This document shows, in pieces, positions 11,059 to 20,733 of a stretch of 64,000 nt of DNA (its first letter is position 1; every line of letters starts with the position of its first letter). The DNA is from Actinomadura sp. NBRC 104425 (GTDB lineage Bacteria; Actinomycetota; Actinomycetes; Streptosporangiales; Streptosporangiaceae). Both the position numbers and the translations under genes were made by a program. The stretch covers positions 186,001 to 250,000 of the forward strand of contig NZ_BSTN01000004.1 of assembly GCF_030269545.1 (NCBI RefSeq), in the 5' to 3' direction. Under the pieces are notes generated by a model that had not been told where the DNA came from, ran no database searches, and saw nothing but the letters and a program-made list of their open reading frames with translations.

Positions 11059-12684
11059 ATGAGCCGTGTGACCGGGTTGCCGTCCGCCATGCCTCCGGCG
11101 GCGGGCCGCTTCTACCGCCAGGGGTGGTGGCGGTGCGAGAGCTTCACCGACGATCTGCACGCCCGTGCCCGTCAGACGCCCGCCGCGGTCGCCTACGTGA
11201 ACGTGCGGGTGCTGCGGGGCGCCACCGAAACGGCGGCGGTCACCTTCGGCGAGCTGGCCGACCGGGTGGAGCGGCTGGCGGCGGTGCTGCGGCGCCTGGG
11301 CGTGCGGCCCGGTGATCTGGTGGCGCTCCGGACGCCCAACCAGTGGGAGGCCGCGGCGCTGTGGCTGGCGTGCGGCCGCGTCGGGGCGGTGACCATGTCG
11401 CTGTCGCCCTGGGCGGGCCCCCGGGAGGCGGAGATCGCCTTCACCGGCATCCCGATCCGCCTGCAGGTCACCGGGGACGCGTCCGCGCCGGCCGCCGCGG
11501 GCCTCGCCCCCCGCACGGTCCACCTGCGGGAACTGCTGGACAGCGCGCGGTCCGCCGAACCGCCGGCCATCGCGCAGCGGCCGCAGGCGTCGCCCGACGC
11601 CCCGCGGCACGTCGCGCTCACATCGGGCACGACCGGCCGCCCCAAAGCGGTGGTGCACTCCTGCAACACCCTGTACGCGTCGCTGCGTGCGGCCGCCGGG
11701 TTCCTGCCGCCTCGACCGGTCCTGACCAGCGCCGCGGGGATGACCCATGCGTCGGGACTGAAATACCTGGCGTTGATGCCGCTGGTCACCGGGGGACGGG
11801 CGGTGCTGCTCGCCGCCGATGACCTCCACGGCCCCGACCAGTGGCTCGACCTCGTGCCCCACCACGGGGTGAGCTGCCTGGTGGGTCTTCCGGCCCTCCT
11901 GGGGCGGATGGCCGCCGCCCAGCGCCGACGCGAACGCGACCTGTCCGGCCTGCGGCGCGTCGTCAGCCTCGGCGCGCCCCTCCCCTCCCCGACGGCGGCC
12001 GGCATACGCGCCCAGCTGTGCACCGGCCTGGTCAACGTGTTCGGGATGACCGAAGGCGGCCCCCTGTGCGCGACCGCTCCGGACGACCCGTCCGAGCCCG
12101 CCGAACCGGGCCTGGGCCGGCCCGTCGGAGGCACACAGGTCGAGATCCGTCGCGCGGACGCCTCCGGAGCGGGCGGCCTGAACGTGCGCGGCCCGAGCGT
12201 GTGCCTCGGCGTCCTCGATGTCCGGTCCGGCCGGGCGGCGTGGACCCCGGACCGCGACGACGGCTGGTACGACACCGGCGACCTGGTGCGAAGCGACGAG
12301 CACGGGCGGCTGCACTACGTGTCGCGCGCCTGCGACCGGGTCGGCTGGGGCCCCATGATCCCGACCGCCGAGATCGAGAGCGTGCTGCTCGGCCACCCCG
12401 CCGTCGCCGACGTCGCCGTGATCGGGGTGCCCGACCGGCAGGGGCACGAGGCCGCCTGCGCCGTCGTCGTCCCGCGCAGCGCCCGGCCCACCCTCGACGA
12501 GCTGTGCGCGTTCCTGCGCCGGCGGCGCATGGGCGACAAGGACCTGCCCGCCCGCCTGGCCGTCGTCCCGGCGCTGCCCCGCACCGCGCTGGGAAAGATC
12601 AGCAAGGCGGAGCTCCGCCGCCAGGTCATCGACGGCGCCCTGCCGACCGAAGGGTACGACGCGCTCCGGCACCGCCTGGAATGA
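11059..12684 (+). CDS. Acyl/aryl-CoA ligase-like adenylating enzyme (ANL superfamily)
   Basis: A 541-residue AMP-forming enzyme that activates a carboxylic acid as its acyl adenylate, usually for CoA or carrier-protein loading. Seen motifs: the P-loop TSGTTGRPKAVVHS (about 191-204), VNVFGMTEGGPL (A5 core), DGWYDTGDLV (A7) and, at the C-terminus, RTALGKISKAELRR with the catalytic lysine of A10. The ATG at 11059 has a GGGGGGA ribosome binding site. It is followed by two sulfotransferase genes on the same strand, suggesting a small operon that makes or modifies a sulfated acyl or aryl compound. Substrate is not predictable by eye. Confidence 0.88.
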   Translation: MSRVTGLPSAMPPAAGRFYRQGWWRCESFTDDLHARARQTPAAVAYVNVRVLRGATETAAVTFGELADRVERLAAVLRRLGVRPGDLVALRTPNQWEAAALWLACGRVGAVTMSLSPWAGPREAEIAFTGIPIRLQVTGDASAPAAAGLAPRTVHLRELLDSARSAEPPAIAQRPQASPDAPRHVALTSGTTGRPKAVVHSCNTLYASLRAAAGFLPPRPVLTSAAGMTHASGLKYLALMPLVTGGRAVLLAADDLHGPDQWLDLVPHHGVSCLVGLPALLGRMAAAQRRRERDLSGLRRVVSLGAPLPSPTAAGIRAQLCTGLVNVFGMTEGGPLCATAPDDPSEPAEPGLGRPVGGTQVEIRRADASGAGGLNVRGPSVCLGVLDVRSGRAAWTPDRDDGWYDTGDLVRSDEHGRLHYVSRACDRVGWGPMIPTAEIESVLLGHPAVADVAVIGVPDRQGHEAACAVVVPRSARPTLDELCAFLRRRRMGDKDLPARLAVVPALPRTALGKISKAELRRQVIDGALPTEGYDALRHRLE

Positions 12685-12767
12685 CCCGGCGCACGGCGGC
12701 ACAACCCCCCACGGATCGATCACACATGGCTGTCCACCGGGACGGCGGGCAGCATTGCGGGGGATAG

Positions 12768-13670
12768 GTGGACACGACGACCCAGAACCAGGAACGACCG
12801 GCGCACCGGCTGCGGCTCCTCGACGACGTGCCGCCACCGGCACCGCCGCCGCCGATACCGCCCGGATGGCGGACGGGACCGCCCGACTTCGTCGGGGTCG
12901 GCACGATGAAATCCGGCACGACATGGTGGTGGTCGGTGCTGACCACCCATCCCGCGATCGCCTCACCGCGCGCCGCACAGGCGGCCGACACCGACCCCCG
13001 AGCGCTGCACGGAGCGAAAGAGGTGCACTTCTTCGACCACTACGGCCGCGTCGAAGAAGTGGACCCGGCGGAATACCACCGCTACTTCCCCCGCCCGCCC
13101 GGTGCGATCGCCGGGGAGTGGACACCCCGGTACATGTACGACTTCTGGACGCCGCCGATGCTGCGAGCGGCCGCTCCGCAGGCCCGGCTGCTGGTGCTGC
13201 TGCGTGATCCGCTGGCGCGCCTGGCGTCGGCCCTGGGATTCCACCGGGCCCTGGAACCCGGACATTCACCCGCGGCCGTCATGGAACACCAGTTCCACAG
13301 GGCCCTCTACTGGCAGCAGCTGCGGATGCTGATGAACAGCTTCGACCGCGACCAGATCCTGGTCCTGCAGTACGAACGGTGCGTCGCCGAACCGGAACGC
13401 CAGGCCCGGCGCACCTTCGAATTCATCGGCATCGACCCGGACATGTGGCGTCCGGTCCGCCCCTTCGACCGGCAGGTGGGGCGGTCGTCCCCGAAACCCG
13501 TCGTCGACGAGGCCACCCGCGCGGCCTTCTGCCAGGCCATCGCGCCGGACATCGGCCGCCTGCTGCGCGAGTTCCCCGACATCGACCCCGCGCTGTGGCC
13601 GAGCGTCGACCCGTCGTCGCCCGGATTCGGCGCGGAGGCCCACGACGTCCCGGCCGCACCCGACGGCTGA
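12768..13670 (+). CDS. PAPS-dependent sulfotransferase
   Basis: A 300-residue cytosolic sulfotransferase. The 5'-phosphosulfate loop GTMKSGTTWW is at residues 45-54 and the 3'-phosphate site is in LLRDPLARLASALGFH (about 145-160). The N-terminus carries a proline-rich lead (VPPPAPPPPIPP) before the fold starts at PDFVGVG. It starts at a GTG with GGGGGATAG upstream, 83 bases after the ligase gene. It resembles the NDST/heparan type of bacterial sulfotransferase, which acts on sugars, lipids or secondary metabolites. Acceptor unknown. Confidence 0.88.
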   Translation: MDTTTQNQERPAHRLRLLDDVPPPAPPPPIPPGWRTGPPDFVGVGTMKSGTTWWWSVLTTHPAIASPRAAQAADTDPRALHGAKEVHFFDHYGRVEEVDPAEYHRYFPRPPGAIAGEWTPRYMYDFWTPPMLRAAAPQARLLVLLRDPLARLASALGFHRALEPGHSPAAVMEHQFHRALYWQQLRMLMNSFDRDQILVLQYERCVAEPERQARRTFEFIGIDPDMWRPVRPFDRQVGRSSPKPVVDEATRAAFCQAIAPDIGRLLREFPDIDPALWPSVDPSSPGFGAEAHDVPAAPDG

Positions 13671-13741
13671 ACCCGCCGACCCCGAGAACCGTACGTCATC
13701 GCCAGGCCCGCGGCGGCCCGGCGTCGTCACAGGAGTTCGGA

Positions 13742-14455
13742 ATGCTGGAGATCATCGGGGCCGGTTTCGGCCGGACCGGCAGCTATTCGCTGAAAGAGGC
13801 GCTGACGCGCCTGGGATACGGCCCCTGCCACCATATGACGTCACTGGGGGAGGATGCGGAACTGCTGCGGCGGTGGGAAGCCGTGGTGGACGGGAAGCCG
13901 ATCCCGTGGGACGAGGTGCTCGCCGGTTACCGGGCCGCACTGGACTGGCCGGTCTGCGCGTACTGGAGGGAACTCGTCGCGGCCTATCCGCACGCGAAGG
14001 TCATCCTGACCGTGCGCCCTCCGGATTGCTGGTATGCCAGCATGTCCCGGACCCTTTACCGGTCATCCCGTCCGGCGCCGCCGACCCCCGAGGGATTGCT
14101 GATGCGGCTGGAGGATCTGCTGGACTCCGGCCTGCGGCGGCGCCGGCGGATATCGCGTGAGGTGATCTGGAAAGGGACGTTCGGCGGCCGGTTCGCCGAC
14201 CGCGAGCACGCGATCGAGGTGTTCGACCGGCACAACGCCGAAGTGCGGGCCCACGTTCCCGCCGACCGGCTCCTCGTCTTCGACACGGCGCAAGGCTGGG
14301 AGCCGCTCTGCGATTTCCTGGGCGTTCCGGTGCCTGCCGAGGATTTCCCCCACCTCAACCGGGCCGCGGCCTTCCAGGACGGCCTGGCCCGGCGCCGCCG
14401 GCGGATTCTGACCGGACGGGCCATGGTCGGGGCCCACGGGGACGCCGTTCGCTGA
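13742..14455 (+). CDS. PAPS-dependent sulfotransferase (Sulfotransfer_4 type)
   Basis: A 237-residue member of the short sulfotransferase family that begins MLEIIGAGFGRTGSYSLKEA, where GFGRTGSYSLKEAL is the PAPS-binding loop (about 8-21). It also shows GYGPCHHM, ALDWPVCAYWRELV and VIWKGTFGGRFADREHAIEV, all seen again in the gene at 37690. AGGAG precedes the ATG. The two paralogues are about half identical by eye and probably act on related small hydroxylated acceptors. This copy sits at the end of the ligase-sulfotransferase group. Confidence 0.88.
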   Translation: MLEIIGAGFGRTGSYSLKEALTRLGYGPCHHMTSLGEDAELLRRWEAVVDGKPIPWDEVLAGYRAALDWPVCAYWRELVAAYPHAKVILTVRPPDCWYASMSRTLYRSSRPAPPTPEGLLMRLEDLLDSGLRRRRRISREVIWKGTFGGRFADREHAIEVFDRHNAEVRAHVPADRLLVFDTAQGWEPLCDFLGVPVPAEDFPHLNRAAAFQDGLARRRRRILTGRAMVGAHGDAVR

Positions 14456-14477
14456 CCGCCCCGTTATCCGCGGGCGT

Positions 14478-15377
14478 TCAGATGTTCTCGCGGTGCCTGC
14501 GCAGAATCCGCGGATGGTGGCCTTCGGCGAGGATCTCAAGACGCCTGGGCCAGCGGTAGGGGGCCGACATGCGTCCGGGCCCCCGGAAGTACAACACGGT
14601 GCAGCCCGCCTTGCCCTGATGGGGGTTGAAGCCGCCCCCGTCCGCGGCCAGCCCGGCACATTCCGCGACGGTATCCCAGACCAGGCCGAGGACGCGTTCG
14701 TCGGGCTCGGCGACGCGGAAACCCAGGTGCGTCTGATGGTGGCGGGAACGCTCGTCCTCGGCGATGCGGACACCGGCCGCAGCGGAATACGACGGCAGCA
14801 GGAACAGTTCCATGGACCGATCCGCCGACGTCTTCACGTGCGTTATCACGACCGGCAGACGCTCTCGCGGAACCCTGTAACGCTTCGCCAGATGACTGCG
14901 GACCACCGTGCTGGGAACGGTCGGCGCCGCCGTCAGCCCGCGCTGCTCCAGTTCCGCCAATGCCGTGTCGATGCGTCCGGGAAAGACCAGCAGGGCCCCA
15001 TGGTCGAACCGAGTGTGCCGGGCGAGTGATTCCGCCGCGTCGCCGTGCGCGGCCGGCGGCAGAACGGCCCGCAGCGCGCTTTCCGTCGTATGGGCGGCGA
15101 TGAACCCTCCCATCGCCTCCAGGCGCCCCCAGTCAGCGGGGGCCAGACCGTCCATCTCCTGCCGGGACGGCGCCAGAGCCGTGCACGGAGCCGGGACATC
15201 GTCCACCACGACGGCACCTGGGCGCGACGGCCGCGGACCGGCGGCCGCCGCTCGTCCGTACCGGTCTGCGGTGTCACTGTGGAATTCGCCCGTTATGCAC
15301 ATGGCGTCGGCGCGTTCGGTCACCTTCGACAAGGTACTCGAAGAATGACGCCGCGTAGTTAATCGGTTTCTCATCAT
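14478..15377 (-). CDS. Unrecognised 299-residue protein
   Basis: I do not recognise this protein. The first 60 residues are low-complexity and basic; the conserved-looking part runs from about residue 75 (LAPADWGRLEAMGGFIAAHT) to the end, with VPRERLPVVITHVKTSADRS, MELFLLPSYS, HHQTHLGFRVAEPDERVLGL and a C-terminal CTVLYFRGPGRM segment. There is no signal peptide or membrane segment. Several histidines in ordered positions could bind a metal. Starts at 15377, 15374 or 15302 are all possible; none has a strong ribosome binding site. It is convergent with the sulfotransferase at 13742 and lies next to a P450 fragment, which suggests a secondary-metabolism setting. Confidence 0.65.
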   Translation of the reverse strand: MMRNRLTTRRHSSSTLSKVTERADAMCITGEFHSDTADRYGRAAAAGPRPSRPGAVVVDDVPAPCTALAPSRQEMDGLAPADWGRLEAMGGFIAAHTTESALRAVLPPAAHGDAAESLARHTRFDHGALLVFPGRIDTALAELEQRGLTAAPTVPSTVVRSHLAKRYRVPRERLPVVITHVKTSADRSMELFLLPSYSAAAGVRIAEDERSRHHQTHLGFRVAEPDERVLGLVWDTVAECAGLAADGGGFNPHQGKAGCTVLYFRGPGRMSAPYRWPRRLEILAEGHHPRILRRHRENI

Positions 15378-15454
15378 GAGGACACCCAATAACGCCACGC
15401 CCCTGGGGTTGGCGTTACCGTGAACGCTCCGCGCCGCCGGCCACGGCCCCATCC

Positions 15455-15721
15455 TCACGTGGGCCAGGCGCGGGGCAGGGTGTCCAGGCCGAGGACACGG
15501 CCGGCATCTGGGGCGATGACGGAGACCGCCCGGCTGAAGTGGGACGCGGCGTCCTGGTGGGCGGCGGCGATGTCCTCGTACCCGGTCAGCACCCAGAACC
15601 CGTGCCCGGCCCCGCTGCGGAACGCCGGGCACCGCTCACGCAGCCCGTCCGGCATCACGCAGGCGGGTGCCCGCCGAACGGGCGCGCCGAACGGGTCGAA
15701 GTCGATCCGGGGATGACTCAT
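15455..15721 (-). pseudogene. Cytochrome P450, N-terminal fragment
   Basis: An 88-residue frame that matches only the start of a bacterial P450: DFDPFGAPVRRAPACVMP, LRERCPAF, then FWVLTGYEDIAAAHQDAASH and VLGLDTLPRAWP. In full-length relatives this is followed by a substrate-binding region, the I helix, ExxR and the haem cysteine, all missing here; the frame stops right after LPRAWPT and the following DNA shows no P450 sequence in any frame. It is therefore a deletion remnant rather than a functional enzyme. Confidence 0.7.
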
Positions 15722-15847
15722 CGGCGCTCTCCTCTGCGCCGCCGTGTCCGCCGCTCGACAGCGCCCGGCGCGGGCCTCGGCGGCGCGGGTGACGAATCAC
15801 CCGGGGGACTTGCACCGAAACGGTCCTCGTGACCGTATCCTCCCTAA

Positions 15848-17284
<1,437 letters not shown>

Positions 17285-17335
17285 CCGGACCGACCAGGGC
17301 GGCGCTGCTCACGGCGCCCGCCGGGGCGTCCCGAA

Positions 17336-17353
17336 CGGGCGGTCATCCGCCCG
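17336..17353 (+). terminator. Hairpin after gdhA
   Basis: CGGGCGG-TCAT-CCGCCCG, a 7-bp perfect stem with a four-base loop, 51 bases after the gdhA stop. Confidence 0.5.
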
Positions 17354-17390
17354 CTGACCGCCCCGGCGCGGCGGCGCCGCCCACCACCGG

Positions 17391-17416
17391 CGGCCGTGCC
17401 GGATAGGGCACGGCCG
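17391..17416 (+). terminator. Strong hairpin between gdhA and the Mn riboswitch
   Basis: CGGCCGTGCC (17391-17400), loop GGATAG, GGCACGGCCG (17407-17416): a 10-bp perfect stem. It lies just before the riboswitch aptamer and probably insulates it from gdhA transcription. Confidence 0.65.
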
Positions 17417-17439
17417 TCCGCCCTGTAGACTCACCTGTC

Positions 17440-17547
17440 GGCGAAGGGGAGTAGTCCTGCGACATCGCTGGTCGACATACTGGACATCCCAGGATGTCCC
17501 GGCCAGCGAGCCACCGCGTGACACGTGGGGCGGACGAGACCTTCGGC
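17440..17547 (+). promoter_or_regulatory. yybP-ykoY manganese riboswitch
   Basis: The leader of the UPF0016 gene carries the two conserved ends of the yybP-ykoY aptamer: CGAAGGGGAGTAG (17442-17454) at the 5' side and GAGACCTTCGGCAAG (17536-17550) at the 3' side, closing a P1 stem CGAAGG/CCTTCG. Between them lie GACATACTGG-type and CCCGGCCAGCGAGCC segments that form the two stacked arms. The class senses Mn2+ and usually switches on Mn exporters. The 3' strand CTTCGGC (17541-17547) can instead pair with GCCGAAG (17631-17637), which suggests a simple alternative structure as expression platform. Confidence 0.85.
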
Positions 17548-17674
17548 AAGGCATGACAAGCCCGTACCACCGTGCGGGCCGTACCGTCGTGCCGGGCCGA
17601 GTGGTTCGTCCGTCGCCTCCCAGGGGCGTCGCCGAAGTGCGCGGCCCGGCCCCAAGGGAAGGCGCCCCCTGAGC

Positions 17675-18256
17675 ATGACATTCGATCCCCTGGCGTTCAT
17701 CACCGCCTTCGGACTCATCTTTCTCGCCGAACTCCCCGACAAGACGATGTTCGCCTCGCTGGCCATGGGCACCCGCATGCGCCCGCTGCACGTCTGGTTC
17801 GGCACCTCCACCGCGTTCATCGTGCACGTCGCCATCGCGGTGGGCGCCGGAAGCCTCCTCGGCCTGCTGCCGACCATGGCCGTCAAGCTCGTCTCGGCGG
17901 CGCTGTTCGCGTTCGGCGCCGTCGCGCTGCTCCGCTCCGATGACGGTGCCGAGGACGACGACCGCGCGGGCGGCAGGATCACCCGTTTCTGGCCCGCCTA
18001 CGCCACCGCCTTCACGGCCGTCTTCGTCAGCGAATGGGGCGACCTGACGCAGATCACCACCGCCAACCTCGCCTCCACCAACCCGTGGCTGCCCACCGCG
18101 ATCGGCTCGGCCGCCGCCCTGATGTCGGTGTCGGCCCTGGCGCTGCTCGCGGGCCGGTTCATCGCCGCGAAGGTCCCGCTGAAGACCGTCCAGCGCATCG
18201 GCGGCCTGTGCATGGCGGGCCTGGCGGTCTGGACCCTCGTCGAGGCGTTCGGCTGA
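17675..18256 (+). CDS. UPF0016/GDT1/TMEM165-family manganese (Ca/Mn) exporter
   Basis: A 193-residue integral membrane protein with six predicted segments in two inverted halves. The two signature motifs are FLAELPDKT (residues about 14-22) and VFVSEWGDLTQ (about 115-125), which form the cation path; the first has proline where ExGD is usual. The family exports Mn2+ or exchanges cations for protons. Its Mn riboswitch leader supports manganese as substrate. The ATG at 17675 gives the usual family N-terminus; GGGAAGG lies 12 bases before it, somewhat far, and may be masked by pairing of CAGGGGCG (17621) with CGCCCCCTG (17663). Confidence 0.92.
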   Translation: MTFDPLAFITAFGLIFLAELPDKTMFASLAMGTRMRPLHVWFGTSTAFIVHVAIAVGAGSLLGLLPTMAVKLVSAALFAFGAVALLRSDDGAEDDDRAGGRITRFWPAYATAFTAVFVSEWGDLTQITTANLASTNPWLPTAIGSAAALMSVSALALLAGRFIAAKVPLKTVQRIGGLCMAGLAVWTLVEAFG

Positions 18257-18274
18257 CCCCCGGGACGCGTCCCC

Positions 18275-19858
18275 TCATCCCTGCGCCTGCGGTCCGGGGC
18301 CGGACACGCCGCGAGCCGGACGGGGAGCGGCCAGGCGGGTCGGCAGCAGCCGTCCCCGGACGACCACCTCGCCCGCGCCCTCCCACCGGGAAGCCTCGTC
18401 CGGCCCGGCGGCGTCCAGCGCGGTCCCGGACGCCAGCACCCGGCCCGGGGTCTTCTTGGCCAGCTCGGTGAGCCGCGCGGCCTCGTTCACCGGGTCGCCG
18501 ATGACGGTGTACTCGAACCGCTTCTCCGCGCCGATGTGCCCGGCCACGGCGGGCCCGGCCGACACGCCGACGGCCGCCGTGACCTGCGGCACCTCGGCGG
18601 CCAGCCGACCCGCCAGCTCGCGCGCGGCGGCCAGGGCGCGCCCGGTCGCGTCCGGCAGGTCCAGCGGCGCACCGAAGACCGCCAGCGCCGCGTCCCCCTC
18701 GAACTTGTTGATCCAGCCGCCGTGCCGGTTGACGACCTCGACGACCACCGCGAAGAACTCGTTGAGCAGCGCGACGACCTCCCCGGGCGGGCGGGTCGCC
18801 GCCAGCCGGGTGGACCCGACCAGGTCCACGAAGAGCACCGCCACGTCGCGGACCTCCCCGCCCAGCGTCACACCGCGCTCCAGGGCCAGCCGCGCCACGT
18901 CCTCGCCGACCTGCCAGCCGAACAGGTCCCGCAGCCGCCGGCGCTCGCGCAGCCCGGCCACCATCTGGTTGAACCCGGCCTGCAGCCGCCCGATCTCGCT
19001 GCCGTCGTAGACGGGCACCTCGGTCAGCAGGTCCTCCCGCTCCACCTTGGCCATCGCCAGCCGGACCGAACCGATCGGGTCGGACATCGCGCGGGCCGCC
19101 AGGTAGGTGACGGCGAGGCCGACGGCCAGCGCGGTACCGCCCAGCGCGAGCATCGTCCAGCCGAGCTGGCGGTTCGACACGTCCGCGACGGTCAGCGACG
19201 CCACGCTGACGAACACGATCCCCAGCACCGGCACCGCCGTGCCCAGGCCCCAGGCGAGCACCGACCGGGTGACGACCCCTGGCACGCGCGACCCGGCCGG
19301 GACGCGGGTGGTCAGCGCGAGCGCGGCCGCCGGCCGGAACAGCCGCTCGGACACCAGATAAACGATCATGCAGGTGGCCAGCCCGCCGAGCAGCACGGTC
19401 AGGCCGAGCTTGAGCGCCATGAGCGGCGAGAACACCAGGTTGACCCCCGCCCACCCGACGGCCGCGACGCCCCACAGCACCCCGTGCACCTTCATGAGCA
19501 GCAGCGGCGCGCGCAGCACCAGCCGCTGCTCGGCCTCGGTGAGCGGCCGGTCGGTGCGGAACAGCCGCCGCATCGGCCGGAACACCCGCAGCCCCACGAC
19601 CACGCCCACGGCGATCGCGGTGGTGGTGTAACCGAAGAACAGGGCGACGTTGGCGCGCTGGAGCGCCTGGTGGCCGCGGACCTCCACGGGGTCCGGCAGC
19701 ACGACCGTCGCCAGCACGAGCACCACCAGCGAGCCCACCGCGTTCGCCAGCACCGCGCTGACGCTCACCAACCGCCGGATCCGCCGCTCGACGACAACGC
19801 GCGGCGCGTGCGGCGGCCCATCGATGAACCGCGCCAGCCTTTGCCCTATCTGCTCCAT
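18275..19858 (-). CDS. Membrane-bound class III adenylate/guanylate cyclase
   Basis: A 527-residue signalling enzyme that makes cAMP (or cGMP). The N-terminal 250 residues hold about six membrane segments, followed by a HAMP linker (ARAMSDPIGSVRLAMAKVER) and a C-terminal class III catalytic domain: metal aspartates in VLFVDLVGSTRLA and KFEGDAALAVFGAP, and the nucleotide-binding segment FEYTVIGDPVNEAARL. The ATG at 19858 gives MEQIGQRLARFIDG; no clear ribosome binding site is seen. It is convergent with the Mn exporter gene, ending only 18 bases from it. Architecture is typical for actinomycete Rv1625c/Rv1318c-like cyclases. Confidence 0.9.
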   Translation of the reverse strand: MEQIGQRLARFIDGPPHAPRVVVERRIRRLVSVSAVLANAVGSLVVLVLATVVLPDPVEVRGHQALQRANVALFFGYTTTAIAVGVVVGLRVFRPMRRLFRTDRPLTEAEQRLVLRAPLLLMKVHGVLWGVAAVGWAGVNLVFSPLMALKLGLTVLLGGLATCMIVYLVSERLFRPAAALALTTRVPAGSRVPGVVTRSVLAWGLGTAVPVLGIVFVSVASLTVADVSNRQLGWTMLALGGTALAVGLAVTYLAARAMSDPIGSVRLAMAKVEREDLLTEVPVYDGSEIGRLQAGFNQMVAGLRERRRLRDLFGWQVGEDVARLALERGVTLGGEVRDVAVLFVDLVGSTRLAATRPPGEVVALLNEFFAVVVEVVNRHGGWINKFEGDAALAVFGAPLDLPDATGRALAAARELAGRLAAEVPQVTAAVGVSAGPAVAGHIGAEKRFEYTVIGDPVNEAARLTELAKKTPGRVLASGTALDAAGPDEASRWEGAGEVVVRGRLLPTRLAAPRPARGVSGPGPQAQG

Positions 19859-20733
19859 ACGCCGGGACTGTACGCATGTGCCCCCGGCCACCACGCTCCG
19901 GTACCGCCGAATACCATCCCCGTCCTCATCGCATGTGGAAGACACAGGACCGGGCCCGTGGGCGAACCGAGAGGAGAACACCACACGGCCATGGCGGCAC
20001 CAGTCGGTAGCGACCGGCAGCCCGCCGCCGCGAGAGGCTCGGACTGCCGGACTGCCGGGCCGCCGCAGTCGAGCAGGGCGAGAGCGGACCGGCCGGCCGT
20101 GTGGCGCGACGGCCAGGGGCCGCCGCGCCACTGTGCGGTTCGCGTGTGCCGAGGTCGGCCGCGCTGCGGAAGGCTTCCGGGCGCCCGGTCGCGTGCAGCC
20201 GCCGGGGGAGGAGATGACCCGGTCGTCCGGATCACGCCGCACCGGAGAAAGAAGGAGATAACGGAGCGGCAGCCATGACACCCGACGGCTCAGCGCCGAT
20301 GCGGCGACGCCGACCGGGAACACGCCTCCATGGCCAGATGACGCTGACTCCGCCGTCGGGAGAACCGTCCACTGAAGGACACCCTGGCCGGTGGCTGATC
20401 ACGGATGTCCGCGGGAAGGCGCGTGCGGCCGGAGAACGCGCGTCCTGCATCCCCGAGCCACCGGGGCCATGCGGGCACGCCCTGCCGGTGGTGGACGCCG
20501 AGAAACCGTCACGGCTGTGGCCCCACGGATTCATGACGTCCACGCTTCCGATGTGCCTGGCGCTGATGCGGCGGCAGCGGGCGGGGATGCATCCGCATGG
20601 TCAGGTGACGCTGTCTCCGCCGTCGGGAGAATCCTCCGCTGAGGAGACCCCGGCGCACCCTGGGCGGTGGCCGAATCAAGGATGTCGGCGGGGATGTGCG
20701 TGCGGCCGGAGGCGGTCGCCGGCCGTTCGGCTC
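19859..20733. other. Gene-free interval with a diverged direct duplication
   Basis: About 875 bases. The left part shows nothing. The right part contains two related blocks (see repeat entry), which both read in one plus frame as MRRxRxGxxxHGQxTLxPPSGE-like peptides, hinting at a decayed duplicated coding segment, but without a ribosome binding site or stop-to-start logic. Confidence 0.4.
20293..20710. repeat. Diverged direct repeat of about 145 bp (20293-20433 and 20560-20710)
   Basis: Both copies start GCGC(C/T)GATGCGGCG, share GACGCTG(A/T)CTCCGCCGTCGGGAGAA in the middle, CACCCTGG(C/G)CGGTGGC further on, and end GCGTGCGGCCGGA or GTGCGGCCGGA. They are separated by about 127 bases. Identity by eye is about three quarters with small indels, so the duplication is old. 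Confidence 0.7.

Noticed and set aside
18536..20278. 580-codon plus-strand frame
   Set aside because: Complete antisense of the nucleotide cyclase gene, typical of high-GC mirror frames.
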